Assembly: GCA_963728825.1 (NCBI GenBank)
Contig: CAVSLA010000004.1
Coordinates: 1,240,001-1,304,000 of the forward strand
DNA: 64,000 nt
Source of the DNA: CAVREM01 sp963728825
Lineage (GTDB): Bacteria > Acidobacteriota > Vicinamibacteria > Vicinamibacterales > CAVVIG01
Direction: 5' to 3'
The notes below the pieces were generated by a model. The model had not been told where the DNA came from and made no database searches. It was given only the letters and a program-made list of their open reading frames with translations. How positions within the stretch are numbered: position 1 is the first letter of the stretch; each line of letters begins with the position of its first letter. This document shows, in pieces, positions 35,898-43,636 of this stretch. The translations under genes and the position numbers were made by a program.

Positions 35898-37645
35898 ACG
35901 GCATCGGCGTCTCGCCGGGCATCGTGTCGGGACGCGCGGTCGTCCTCAGTCAGCGGGCGCAGGTGCTGCGCTACCGCATCGTTCCCGAGCGGCTCGATCA
36001 TGAGCTGGCGCGGCTCGAACGGGCCCGGCTGCAGGCGCGCGAGCAGCTGGTCGCCATCGGCAAGCGCATCGAGCGGCGGCGTGGTCCGGAGCTGGCCTCG
36101 CTGTTCGACGCTCAGGTGCTGATGCTCGACGATCCGATGCTGCTGCCCCGCGCCGCGACGCTGATTCGCGAGCAGCACGTCAACGCCGAGTGGGCGCTGC
36201 AGCAGGTGTTCGAAGAATTCAGCGCGGTGTTCGACGAGGTGGCCGATCCCTATCTGCGTGAACGCAAGGGCGACGTGGCGGACCTGGTCGGCCGGCTGCG
36301 GATGAACCTGCGGCACGGCGTCGCCACGCCGCGCGACCTGCTGCGCGAGGTCGACGAGGCCTCGGTGTTGATCGCCGACGAGCTGACGCCGTCGCTCGCC
36401 GCACAGATCGACTGGACGAAGGTGCGCGGCTTTGCGACCGACGCCGGCAGCCGCACCTATCACACGGCGATTCTCGCCAGGTCGCTCGAAGTCCCCGCGG
36501 TCGTCGGGCTGCATAACGCCAGCTCGATCATTCAGGCGGGGCAGCTGGTCGTCATCGACGGCTCGGCGCAGCAGATCCTCATCGATCCCGACGAGGCGAC
36601 GCTGGCCCGGGTGGCACGCAGCCTCGACGATCGGCAGCCGTCGAGGACGGCAGACGCCGAGCGGCGGCGGCAGGCGACAACCGCCGACGGCGTCCGGATC
36701 CGCCTCGAGGCGAATATCGAGTTCCCCGACGATCTGGCGGCCGCGCGCTATGCCGGCGCCGAAGGTGTCGGCCTGTACCGGTCCGAGTTCCTGCTGACCG
36801 GCACCAGCAGCGTGTCCGAAGACGACCAGTACGACATCTACAAAGGCATGCTCGAAGGGATGGCTCCCGCGCCGGTGACGGTGCGCACCTTCGACGTCGA
36901 CGAGGACCAGCTGACGCTCCGTTCCGCCCGCTCGGTGATCGAGGGTGGCTGGATGGCCGACGAGCAACGGGCCGGCCGTCAGGGACTGCGCGGTCTCAGG
37001 CTCAGCCTGACCCGCCCGGAACTGTTCCAGGCGCAGCTGCGGGCGCTGCTGCGCGCCGCCCGGTACGGGACGTTGCGCATCATGTTTCCCTTCGTGTCGA
37101 GCGTCGAGCAGCTTCGCGAAGCCCGTCAGATGGTGGTTGATGCGGCGGCTGACCTGGCGCGCCGCGGCGAGACGGTCCCGGCGGTGCCGGTCGGGGTCAT
37201 GATCGAGATTCCCGCGGCGGCCTACACCGCGGATCTCCTCGCCCGCGAAGTCGATTTCTTCACGATCGGCACCAACGATCTCATTCAGTACTGCCTGGCG
37301 GTCGACCGGGCCGACGAGCGGGTCTCACGGCTCTACGAACCGCTGCATCCGGCGATTCTGCGGATGATTCTCATGGTGCGGCGCGCCGCGTCCCGGCAGC
37401 GCATCCCGGTCTCCCTGTGCGGCGAGATGGCCTCGGATCCGGCGCTGCTCACGCTGCTGGTCGGGCTCGGCCTGACCGAATTCAGCATGACACCCGGCGC
37501 GATTGGCGTCGCCAAGCAGGTGCTCGCCGAAGTCCGGCAGGACGATTTGCGCGCCCTCGCCCGACGCATCCTGCGGCTGCCGACCGCGGACGAAATCGAG
37601 CGCGAGCTGGCGAGCGCCCTGGGGCGCCTGGCCGCGAAGCCGTAG
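35885..37645 (+). CDS. ptsI: Phosphoenolpyruvate-protein phosphotransferase (enzyme I)
   Basis: A 586-residue enzyme I, which takes phosphate from phosphoenolpyruvate and hands it to HPr. The phosphorylated histidine is H193 in GSRTYHTAILARS. The C-terminal PEP-binding barrel has the segments YRSEFLL, GTNDLIQY and the catalytic cysteine in SLCGEMASDP. Length and domain order are standard. It starts inside ptsH (13-bp overlap). Together with EIIA, HPr, HprK and RapZ it forms a phosphorelay without a permease. Confidence 0.96.
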   Translation: MQRLNGIGVSPGIVSGRAVVLSQRAQVLRYRIVPERLDHELARLERARLQAREQLVAIGKRIERRRGPELASLFDAQVLMLDDPMLLPRAATLIREQHVNAEWALQQVFEEFSAVFDEVADPYLRERKGDVADLVGRLRMNLRHGVATPRDLLREVDEASVLIADELTPSLAAQIDWTKVRGFATDAGSRTYHTAILARSLEVPAVVGLHNASSIIQAGQLVVIDGSAQQILIDPDEATLARVARSLDDRQPSRTADAERRRQATTADGVRIRLEANIEFPDDLAAARYAGAEGVGLYRSEFLLTGTSSVSEDDQYDIYKGMLEGMAPAPVTVRTFDVDEDQLTLRSARSVIEGGWMADEQRAGRQGLRGLRLSLTRPELFQAQLRALLRAARYGTLRIMFPFVSSVEQLREARQMVVDAAADLARRGETVPAVPVGVMIEIPAAAYTADLLAREVDFFTIGTNDLIQYCLAVDRADERVSRLYEPLHPAILRMILMVRRAASRQRIPVSLCGEMASDPALLTLLVGLGLTEFSMTPGAIGVAKQVLAEVRQDDLRALARRILRLPTADEIERELASALGRLAAKP

Positions 37646-37691
37646 AGGCGCGAAGCCGCATAGGAATGCACCGCGCGAAGGAGAGACCATC

Positions 37692-38039
37692 TTGGGCGAG
37701 ATTACGCGTGTCGACAAGCCGTGGGGTTACGAGCTGCACTGGGCGAAGACCGAGCGCTACGTCGGCAAGATCATTCATGTCAACGCCGGCCAGGCGTTGA
37801 GCCTGCAGTATCACAACCTGAAAGACGAGACGATTTACCTGCAGTCAGGACGGCTGCTGTTCGAAATTCATCACGGCGACGACATCGTCAAACGTGAGAT
37901 GGTGCCGGGCGAGCGCGTCCACATCGCGCCGAAGACCGTTCATCGCATGACCGCCATCGAAGACAGCGACATCTTCGAGGTGTCGACACCGGAGCTGCAC
38001 GACGTGGTCCGGCTCGAGGATCGATACGGCAGGAGTTAA
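37692..38039 (+). CDS. Cupin-domain protein, mannose-6-phosphate isomerase type II-like
   Basis: A 115-residue single cupin. Landmarks are VDKPWGYELHWA, the metal-binding SLQYHNLKDET (histidine and glutamate ligands) and PKTVHRMTAIEDSDIFEVSTPE (quoted in part). This resembles the C-terminal isomerase half of bifunctional phosphomannose isomerase/GDP-mannose pyrophosphorylase. The TTG at 37692 is chosen as start because AAGGAGAG lies 6 nt before it; no ATG fits. As a lone cupin its substrate is uncertain. It is the last gene of the plus-strand block and converges with ssb. Confidence 0.72.
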   Translation: MGEITRVDKPWGYELHWAKTERYVGKIIHVNAGQALSLQYHNLKDETIYLQSGRLLFEIHHGDDIVKREMVPGERVHIAPKTVHRMTAIEDSDIFEVSTPELHDVVRLEDRYGRS

Positions 38040-38041
38040 GA

Positions 38042-38077
38042 AAGCTGAGAAACTGAAGTTCCTCAGCTCCTCAGCTT
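38042..38077. terminator. Candidate bidirectional hairpin between the cupin gene and ssb
   Basis: AAGCTGAG (38042-38049) and CTCAGCTT (38070-38077) form a perfect 8-bp inverted repeat with a loop containing a further CCTCAGCT copy. It fills the gap between two convergent genes and overlaps the ssb stop codon, where a terminator is expected. It has no strong T-run, so termination is inference. Confidence 0.45.
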
Positions 38078-38507
38078 AGAAAGGAATATCGTCGTCGGTC
38101 AGCGGTTCGGAGGGCTCGGCGTGCGGCGCGGGGCTGCCCATCGATTCACCGCGATCCGCTGCAGCGCCGCGACCGCCTGCGCTGCCGAGCAGCACCACCT
38201 TGTCGCAGCGCACCTTGGTGCTCTTCCGCTTGGTCCCTTCCTTGTCGGTGTACTCGTCGGTCTGCAAGCGCCCTTCGATGTAGACCTGTTTACCCTTGCG
38301 CAGGTATTCGTTCAGCGATTCGGCCTGTTTGCCCCACAGGTCGATGTTGTGCCACTCGGTCCGCTCCTGCCGCTGGCCGCCCTTGTCGGTCCAGACCTCC
38401 GTGGTGGCGAGGCTGAATTTAGAGACGGCGGCGCCGCCCGGGGTGTAGCGGAGCTCGGCGTCACGACCGAGATTGCCGACGAGGATGACTTTATTAACGC
38501 TGCCCAT
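38076..38507 (-). CDS. ssb: Single-stranded DNA-binding protein
   Basis: A 143-residue SSB: an OB-fold of about 108 residues (GSVNKVILVGNLGRD at the start, TEWHNIDLWGKQAE in the middle), a short linker, and the acidic tip DDDIPF that recruits partner proteins. The linker is short and lacks the usual glycine-rich stretch. It lies downstream of cpoB on the same strand, separated by a heptamer array that ends 3 nt before the ATG. It is not next to rpsF/rpsR, so it has its own setting. Confidence 0.94.
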   Translation of the reverse strand: MGSVNKVILVGNLGRDAELRYTPGGAAVSKFSLATTEVWTDKGGQRQERTEWHNIDLWGKQAESLNEYLRKGKQVYIEGRLQTDEYTDKEGTKRKSTKVRCDKVVLLGSAGGRGAAADRGESMGSPAPHAEPSEPLTDDDIPF

Positions 38508-38510
38508 AGG

Positions 38511-38545
38511 TAGAAGTGTGAAGTCTGAAGCGAGAAGTCGGAAGT
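38511..38545 (-). repeat. Five NNGAAGT heptamers (ACTTCNN on the coding strand) before ssb
   Basis: On the plus strand the units are TAGAAGT, GTGAAGT, CTGAAGC, GAGAAGT and CGGAAGT: five 7-mers in strict register, with the GAAG core invariant and the first two bases free. They lie 3-37 nt upstream of the ssb ATG. This is the same unit family as the array before psd at 10693. Confidence 0.75.
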
Positions 38546-38592
38546 GAAATGTGACAGTCGCTGTTTTTTATTTGCAAACGCCGCTGGCCGGC

Positions 38593-39417
38593 CTATTTCA
38601 ACTCCTCGATCCGTTGCTGGGCAATGGGCGCGGCGGTGGAGTCTTTATAGCTCTTGATCACGGACTGGTAGGCAGTGCGTGCTCGTTCGGGCTGCTTCAG
38701 GGCGCGATAGGACTCCCCAAGCTTGAAGTAGGCCTCTGAGAGCAATTCGCTCGAGGGATAGGTGCGAATCGTCATCTGGTAGGCATCGACCGCCTGATCG
38801 TATTTACCCGCCTGGTAATAGGAGTTGCCGATGTACAGCTGTGCATCGTCGGCGCGCTCGGTCTTGGGAAACTGCGCCAGGTAGCTGGTGAACCCCTGGA
38901 CGGCGATGTCGTAGTCGCCCCCGAAGTAGTCGGCCATCGCCATGTTCCAGAAACGTTCCGGCGAAGCCCCCAGGCCCCCGGCGGCTGGTGGGGCGGCGGC
39001 CAGCGGGTCGCCGCCGGCCGGATCGGTCGGCACATCAGCGCCGCGCGGCATCGCCGTGATCAGCTCGCGCAGCGAGTCGACTTCCTGGGTCAGCGAGCCG
39101 ACGCGCACGTTGTTGTCGTCGAGCTTTTCGCGAACGACGCGCAGATCGTTCGAGACGGTATCGATGATCGATTTCTGCTCGGCGAAGGAGCGGCGCGACG
39201 CGTCGGTCTGCTCGTTGAGGCGCGTGTTGAGCGCCTTCAGCGCATCGGCCAGCGCCTGATTCAGCGCGCCGACCATGTTCTGCATCTCCTGCGCCTGCAC
39301 CTGCAGGATCCGCAGGTCGGCCATCATCTGACGCTGCTCGCGGCTCTGCGCCGCAACCGGCGCGGCTCCCGCCGCGGTCAGGGCGGCAGTCAACGCGGCG
39401 ACAAGGATCTGCTTCAT
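38593..39417 (-). CDS. cpoB: Tol-Pal system protein CpoB (YbgF) with TPR repeats
   Basis: About 274 residues: a signal peptide (ending APVAAQS), a coiled-coil region (about residues 28-110) rich in glutamine and leucine, a proline/alanine linker, and a C-terminal TPR domain with GDYDIAVQGFTSYLAQFP, SYYQAGKYDQAVDAYQ and LGESYRALKQPERAR. CpoB links outer-membrane constriction with peptidoglycan synthesis and binds TolA. The ATG at 39417 (MKQIL) is preferred; one at 39423 is possible. It follows pal with a 26-bp gap, the usual position at the end of the tol-pal operon. Confidence 0.88.
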   Translation of the reverse strand: MKQILVAALTAALTAAGAAPVAAQSREQRQMMADLRILQVQAQEMQNMVGALNQALADALKALNTRLNEQTDASRRSFAEQKSIIDTVSNDLRVVREKLDDNNVRVGSLTQEVDSLRELITAMPRGADVPTDPAGGDPLAAAPPAAGGLGASPERFWNMAMADYFGGDYDIAVQGFTSYLAQFPKTERADDAQLYIGNSYYQAGKYDQAVDAYQMTIRTYPSSELLSEAYFKLGESYRALKQPERARTAYQSVIKSYKDSTAAPIAQQRIEELK

Positions 39418-39443
39418 AGGCATCCGCGAACGGAGAACGGTTG

Positions 39444-40028
39444 CTACCGGGCCGTGATCACGAAGTGGGCGCGGCGATTCTTCGCCCACGCCGGCTCATC
39501 GTGCCCCGGGTCGAACGGAAACTCCTTGCCGTAGCTGACGGTGCGGAGCCGATCCGCGGCAATTCCCAGAGACACCAGATAAGTCCGCGCCGAGACGGCG
39601 CGCCGTTCGCCCAATGCCAGATTGTACTCGGGCGTCCCCCGTTCGTCGCAGTGTCCCTCGATGGTCAGCACCCAGGTGCCGTACTTTTTCAGCAGCCCGG
39701 CGTTTTCGTCGAGCGCGGTCTTGCCGGCCGGAGAGAGGTCGGCGCTGTCGTAGTCGAAGAACACCGGCTTGAGCGGCGAGTTGCGGTTGAGGTCGTCGAG
39801 CGAACCCGACTTGATCGCGGCATCGCGGAGCGGTTCCGGAGGTACAGCGACCGGTTCCGGCACCGGGTCGGGCGGCCTGGGCGGCAGCGGAACTTCTGAT
39901 GAGGCTGTCGTCGACGATGGGGGAGTCGGCTTCGCGACCGGCGGCTTCTTCCCACCGCACGCCGCGGCGAAAACCAAAGCGGCCATTGTGATCGAGACCG
40001 CGGTCGTGGCAACCGCTCTTTGCATCAT
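39444..40028 (-). CDS. pal: Peptidoglycan-associated lipoprotein Pal
   Basis: A 194-residue OmpA-family lipoprotein. The lipobox FAAAC places the lipidated cysteine near residue 24, followed by a proline-rich tether (about residues 28-68). The OmpA-like domain contains [27 protein letters not shown] and the C-terminal NRRAHFVI. It anchors the outer membrane to peptidoglycan and interacts with TolB and TolA. The gene lies 67 bp after tolB; that gap contains an 18-bp perfect palindrome. Confidence 0.95.
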   Translation of the reverse strand: MMQRAVATTAVSITMAALVFAAACGGKKPPVAKPTPPSSTTASSEVPLPPRPPDPVPEPVAVPPEPLRDAAIKSGSLDDLNRNSPLKPVFFDYDSADLSPAGKTALDENAGLLKKYGTWVLTIEGHCDERGTPEYNLALGERRAVSARTYLVSLGIAADRLRTVSYGKEFPFDPGHDEPAWAKNRRAHFVITAR

Positions 40029-40043
40029 GTGTCAGCTCCAGTC

Positions 40044-40061
40044 GTCCGGCACGTGCCGGAC
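40044..40061. promoter_or_regulatory. Perfect 18-bp palindrome between tolB and pal
   Basis: GTCCGGCACGTGCCGGAC is fully self-complementary with no loop, and sits 16 nt upstream of the pal start codon. A loopless dyad suggests a protein-binding site more than an RNA hairpin. Its CACGTG centre resembles the centre of parS, but the flanks do not match the parS consensus. Confidence 0.35.
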
Positions 40062-40095
40062 CTCATTCGATCGTGTGATTCCCGAAACCGGCCGA

Positions 40096-41479
40096 TCAGT
40101 TCGACCAGTTGGGCTGATAGTTGTTGCCGACACGCGTGAGCTGCTTCAGATCCTGCCCGGTGCGCGAGATAGTGAAGATCTGAACCTTACCCGCGCGAGT
40201 CGACGAGAACGCCAGATGCCGCCCATTTGGGGCAAATGCCGGACTTTCGTTGGTCCCCTCGCCAAAGGTGAGCTGCTTGGAGGTTCGGGTCGCGAGGTCG
40301 AGAATCCGAATATCGAAGCCGGGGCCGTTCTGAGCCGCAAACGCAACCTCGTTGTACGGCGCCGGAGACCAGGTCGGCCGATCCGACCGCACGTCGGTCA
40401 ATCGCTGAACGCCGACGCCGTCCGATCCCATGATGTAGATCATCGGATCGCCCGACCGGTTCGACGTGAAAGCGATCTGGGTCCCGTTGGGTGACCAGGT
40501 CGGGGTGATGTCGTTGGCCGGATGATTGGTCAGGCGGCGGACGTTCGAGCCGTCCCGATTCATCACATAGATCTCCGGGTTGCCGTCACGCGTCGAGGCG
40601 AACGCGATCCGCGCCCCGTCCGGCGACCAGACCGGCGTGAAATTGTTGCCCTGTTCGCTGGTCAGCTGCTGCGGCGGCAACCCGCTGAAAATATTCGACA
40701 CGAAGATATTGGGGAGGCCGCGGCGGTACGAGATATAGGCCAGCGAGCGCGCGTCGGCCGACCAGACCGACGTGATATTCAGCTCGCGGTTGACCGTCAT
40801 CCGCCGCTGGTTCTCACCGTCGTAGTCGGAAATGTAGATTTCCTTGGCGCCGCGGTTTTCGACCGTGCCGGTCAGCCTCTCGCCGTCGCGGTCGGAGTTG
40901 AAGGTGAGCCGGGTGCGCGCGACGCCGCGCAGATTCCGCTGCGTCTTGTGGAGCTCGTCCGCGATCGTGTGCGCATAGACGCGGGCGTTGGCAATCGAGC
41001 CGCTGTATTCACGATTGAAGCCCGATTGAGCGGTTCGCACGTTGAACAGGCGGATTTCCACGCGGACGCCGGCGTCGGTCTTCTGCACCGATCCCGATGA
41101 CGAGCCCGTCGGCATTCAGCTCGCGCCATCGGTCGAACGGTACGTCGACCATCGAGGTCGCCGCGGGGATGGATGCGTAGACGTCGCGCGGGATCAAGGC
41201 GAATTCGTGCTCGAAGTTCAAGTCGTCCCACAGGACGCGCGCCATCGTCCGCGCCGCATCGAGGGTTTCCTTGTCCGGCGTGCGGTCGCGTCCCGACGCA
41301 TTCGCGAGCGCGATGAAGTCGGGCACCGCCAGGCGGGGCGGCGCGCCGATGTCGCCGCTCGAAATCACTGTGGCGATGTCGGCGGGTTGTTGCGGGTTAG
41401 CTGGCGGTTGGTGCCCGGCCACGACCGCCAGACCGGACACGAGCGCTGCGATGGCGATGGTCGAAAGGCTTTTGGTCAT
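40096..41479 (-). CDS. tolB: Tol-Pal system translocation protein TolB (one frameshift)
   Basis: The N-terminal part (41479 to about 41087) has a signal peptide, a TolB N-terminal domain (RLAVPDFIALANASG) and ELNADGLVIG. The rest (to 40096) is the beta-propeller, with blades such as WSPDGARIAFASTRDGNPEIY and WSPNGTQIAFTSNRSGDPMIY. The frames join by removing one base near 41087, where GGG[A]TCGGTG would read G-S-V. TolB is the periplasmic partner of Pal. The start overlaps the tolA-like stop by 4 bp. A sequencing error is the likely cause of the shift. Confidence 0.88.
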
Positions 41480-42261
41480 CGTTTGTAATCAAAAGTGAGC
41501 TGGACGCCCAGCGTCGGGTTCGGAAACTGCGCCGGCAGCGGTGACAACTGTCCCGTCCGGGCGAGTGCGCGCTGCGCATTCAAGTCATGGGCGACGAAGC
41601 CGCTGGACCTCATGAGCGCGACATCGGAGATGCGACCGTCGCGCTGGATGGTGAATCGAACGATCGCGACGCCGGGGACTTCCACCCGCTGTTCCCAATT
41701 CCTGTAGATCTGCTGAACCATCAACTGGATGTATTCGGGGCAGCAGAAGTTGTCGACGTCGAGCCGGGAGCCGGAGCCCGCGCCGCCGCCGGTCGTCAGG
41801 CCGAAGCCCATGCCGCGAACGCCTGTCTCGGCGACGCTGGTCCCTGGACTCGTTTCGGCCCCTTTGGTCGGCGTGCTGCCGCGCGCGTCGGGTGGGGCTT
41901 GGGTAATGTTGGTCGCACCCCTGCGGGTCCGTGCGCCCTTCTCGGGAATCGTCATCTCAGGCGCCTTCGCCGCGGGCGGGCGGATCGGCTCCGGCTTCTT
42001 GATCTCTTCCGGGGGCGTCACGGTCTGAATGGGCCGGCCGGGGATGGTGGTCAGGCCGCCGCTGTCCGGGCCAGGCACCCCGGCATCGAGGCTGATCGTC
42101 ATCACTTCGCGCGGGCTCTCGACCCGCTGAGAGATCCATCGGGTCGGCGCCAGAATCGCCGCCGCCACGATCGCGCCATGCAGCAGCACGGAGACCAGCG
42201 CCATCTGCTGCTGGCCGGCCGGTTCGTGCATGCGATCGCGCAGGACGTCGGAGACTTCCAT
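41476..42261 (-). CDS. TolA/TonB-like energy-transducing protein
   Basis: A 261-residue protein with a single membrane anchor near residues 22-38 and a proline/threonine-rich periplasmic spacer (about 60-145). The C-terminal TonB/TolA domain contains QIYRNWEQRVEVPGVAIVRF and DVALMRSSGFVAHDLNAQRAL, and ends VQLTFDYKR. Its place between tolR and tolB shows that it fills the TolA position, although the C-terminus is of TonB type. The ATG at 42261 lies 7 nt after the tolR stop. Its C-terminal stop overlaps tolB. Confidence 0.85.
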   Translation of the reverse strand: MEVSDVLRDRMHEPAGQQQMALVSVLLHGAIVAAAILAPTRWISQRVESPREVMTISLDAGVPGPDSGGLTTIPGRPIQTVTPPEEIKKPEPIRPPAAKAPEMTIPEKGARTRRGATNITQAPPDARGSTPTKGAETSPGTSVAETGVRGMGFGLTTGGGAGSGSRLDVDNFCCPEYIQLMVQQIYRNWEQRVEVPGVAIVRFTIQRDGRISDVALMRSSGFVAHDLNAQRALARTGQLSPLPAQFPNPTLGVQLTFDYKR

Positions 42262-42268
42262 CAATCTT

Positions 42269-42730
42269 TCAGCGCCGCTCGGGGATGTCCGTGACGAGCC
42301 CGACATCCTGAACGCCCGCGGCTTTCATCACGTCGATGACTTTGACGATATCGTCGTAGACCACGCGGCGGTCGGCCTGGAGGTACACCTTCTTATCGGC
42401 CGACGCCTCCATCCGCTGGCGGACGCGCTCCTGCAGCGCTTCCATCCGCAGCTCCTCCTTGCCGAGGAAGACCCGCTGGCTCTGGCGAAAGTCATCGCGA
42501 ATCGTCACGTACACGCGCTCGCCGCTGATCTGCGACGCGCCGGTGGCGACCGGCAGCCGGACATCGATGCCGCGCTGGATCATCGGCGAGGCGACCATGA
42601 AGATGATGAGCAGCACCAGCATGACGTCGACCAGCGGGACGACGTTCATTTCCGACAGAGTGCTCGAGACGCGCCGCCCGCGGCCCAGACGGCCCGGCCC
42701 GGTATCCGCGGCTGGATGAACTTTCGGCAT
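42269..42730 (-). CDS. tolR: Biopolymer transport protein TolR/ExbD
   Basis: A 153-residue ExbD/TolR: a short cytoplasmic tail, one membrane helix with the proton-channel aspartate (VVPLVDVMLVLLIIFMVAS; Asp in PLVD), and a periplasmic domain with KKVYLQADRRVVYDDIVKVID. With TolQ it forms the proton-driven motor that energises TolA. The gene starts 3 bp after the tolQ stop, so the two are tightly coupled. Confidence 0.93.
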   Translation of the reverse strand: MPKVHPAADTGPGRLGRGRRVSSTLSEMNVVPLVDVMLVLLIIFMVASPMIQRGIDVRLPVATGASQISGERVYVTIRDDFRQSQRVFLGKEELRMEALQERVRQRMEASADKKVYLQADRRVVYDDIVKVIDVMKAAGVQDVGLVTDIPERR

Positions 42731-42733
42731 GGC

Positions 42734-43508
42734 CTAGGTGAAATTTCTCTCGGCGATGTTCAGAAACTCCATCGCGAAATCGTCCATCTCCGACGCGAAC
42801 AGCTTCACGCGATTGCGTCAGATGGTTGTAGAAATAGGCCGCCGGAATCGCCACGAACAGCCCGGCCGCCGTCGCGACCAGCGCCTCCGCAATGCCGGGG
42901 CCGACCACCGCGAGGCTCGCCGAGCCCATCTGTCCGATCGTTTCGAACGACAGCAGGATCCCCACCACGGTCCCGAACAGCCCGATGAACGGCGTGATGC
43001 TGGCGGTCGAGGCCAGGAAAGGAATCCGCTTCTCCAGCTTGTTCACCTCGACCACCGATGCGCGCATCAGCGCGCGGTCGACAGCCGTCAGGCTCTTCAG
43101 AGTAGGACGTGCGGCACCGGCTCTTGGATTGGCCGGATTAGCCGACACCGGCTCGCCGTTCGGCGTGCCCTGCCGGAGCTGCGCGGTGAGCTCGGTGTAA
43201 CCCGCCTGGAACAGACCGACCAGCGGGCTCTCGCCGAGCGATCGGCATACGGCCTGGACTTCGGAGAACTTGTTGCTTCGGCGGAAGACCTCGAGAAAAC
43301 TCGCAGATTGCCGGGCCGAGCGGGCAAACGCCCAGGCTTTGTAGAAGATGATGCCCCAGGAAATGATCGAGAAGAGCGCGAGGATGATCAAAACGCCCTT
43401 CTGAATCGGACTCGACTCGACGATGATCTCGACCAGCGACCAGCTCGAGCCCCCAGGCAGAGCCTCTCCCGGCACCTGCTGTTGCAGGGCAAGGACGAAC
43501 GCTTCCAA
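42734..43508 (-). CDS. tolQ: Proton channel protein TolQ/ExbB (one frameshift near the 3' end)
   Basis: Three membrane helices and the conserved region SITPFIGLFGTVVGILLSFETIG identify a MotA/TolQ/ExbB protein (about 257 residues). The reading frame breaks in YNHLT near 42815: deleting one C from ACGCAATCGCG gives YNHLTNRVKLFASEMDDF and an end at ERNFT with the stop at 42734, directly before tolR. The start is uncertain; a TTG at 43508 is used, 65 nt downstream of a strong promoter. The gene is first in tolQRAB-pal-cpoB. Confidence 0.85.
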
Positions 43509-43572
43509 GCGTGCGCAAACGGGCCTCCGAAGACGTGCTGCTGCGCCGCTGGGACAGCGCCAGGTGGGCAGA

Positions 43573-43601
43573 ACTGTATCATGCTGGGAAATTCCTGTCA
43601 A
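43573..43601 (-). promoter_or_regulatory. Sigma-70-type promoter of the tol-pal operon
   Basis: On the minus strand a perfect -35 TTGACA (43596-43601) is followed by a 17-bp spacer and TACAGT (43573-43578), with TG one base before the -10. Transcription would start near 43566, upstream of tolQ. This is the best -35/-10 pair in the window. Confidence 0.6.
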
Positions 43602-43606
43602 ACCTA

Positions 43607-43615
43607 TGCTAGGAT
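43607..43615 (+). promoter_or_regulatory. Candidate extended -10 (TGCTAGGAT) for recN
   Basis: A TGnTAGGAT element lies 21 nt upstream of the recN ATG, in the short divergent gap shared with tolQ. It matches the TGCTANNAT form seen before parA and murQ. No -35 was recognised, and no LexA-type operator is evident. Confidence 0.35.
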
Positions 43616-43636
43616 TGGAGTTCTCTCCCTTTTCCG

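Noticed and set aside
40044..40061. parS site
   Set aside because: Only the CACGTG centre agrees; the outer bases differ from the parS consensus at most positions. No other parS-like 16-mer was seen.
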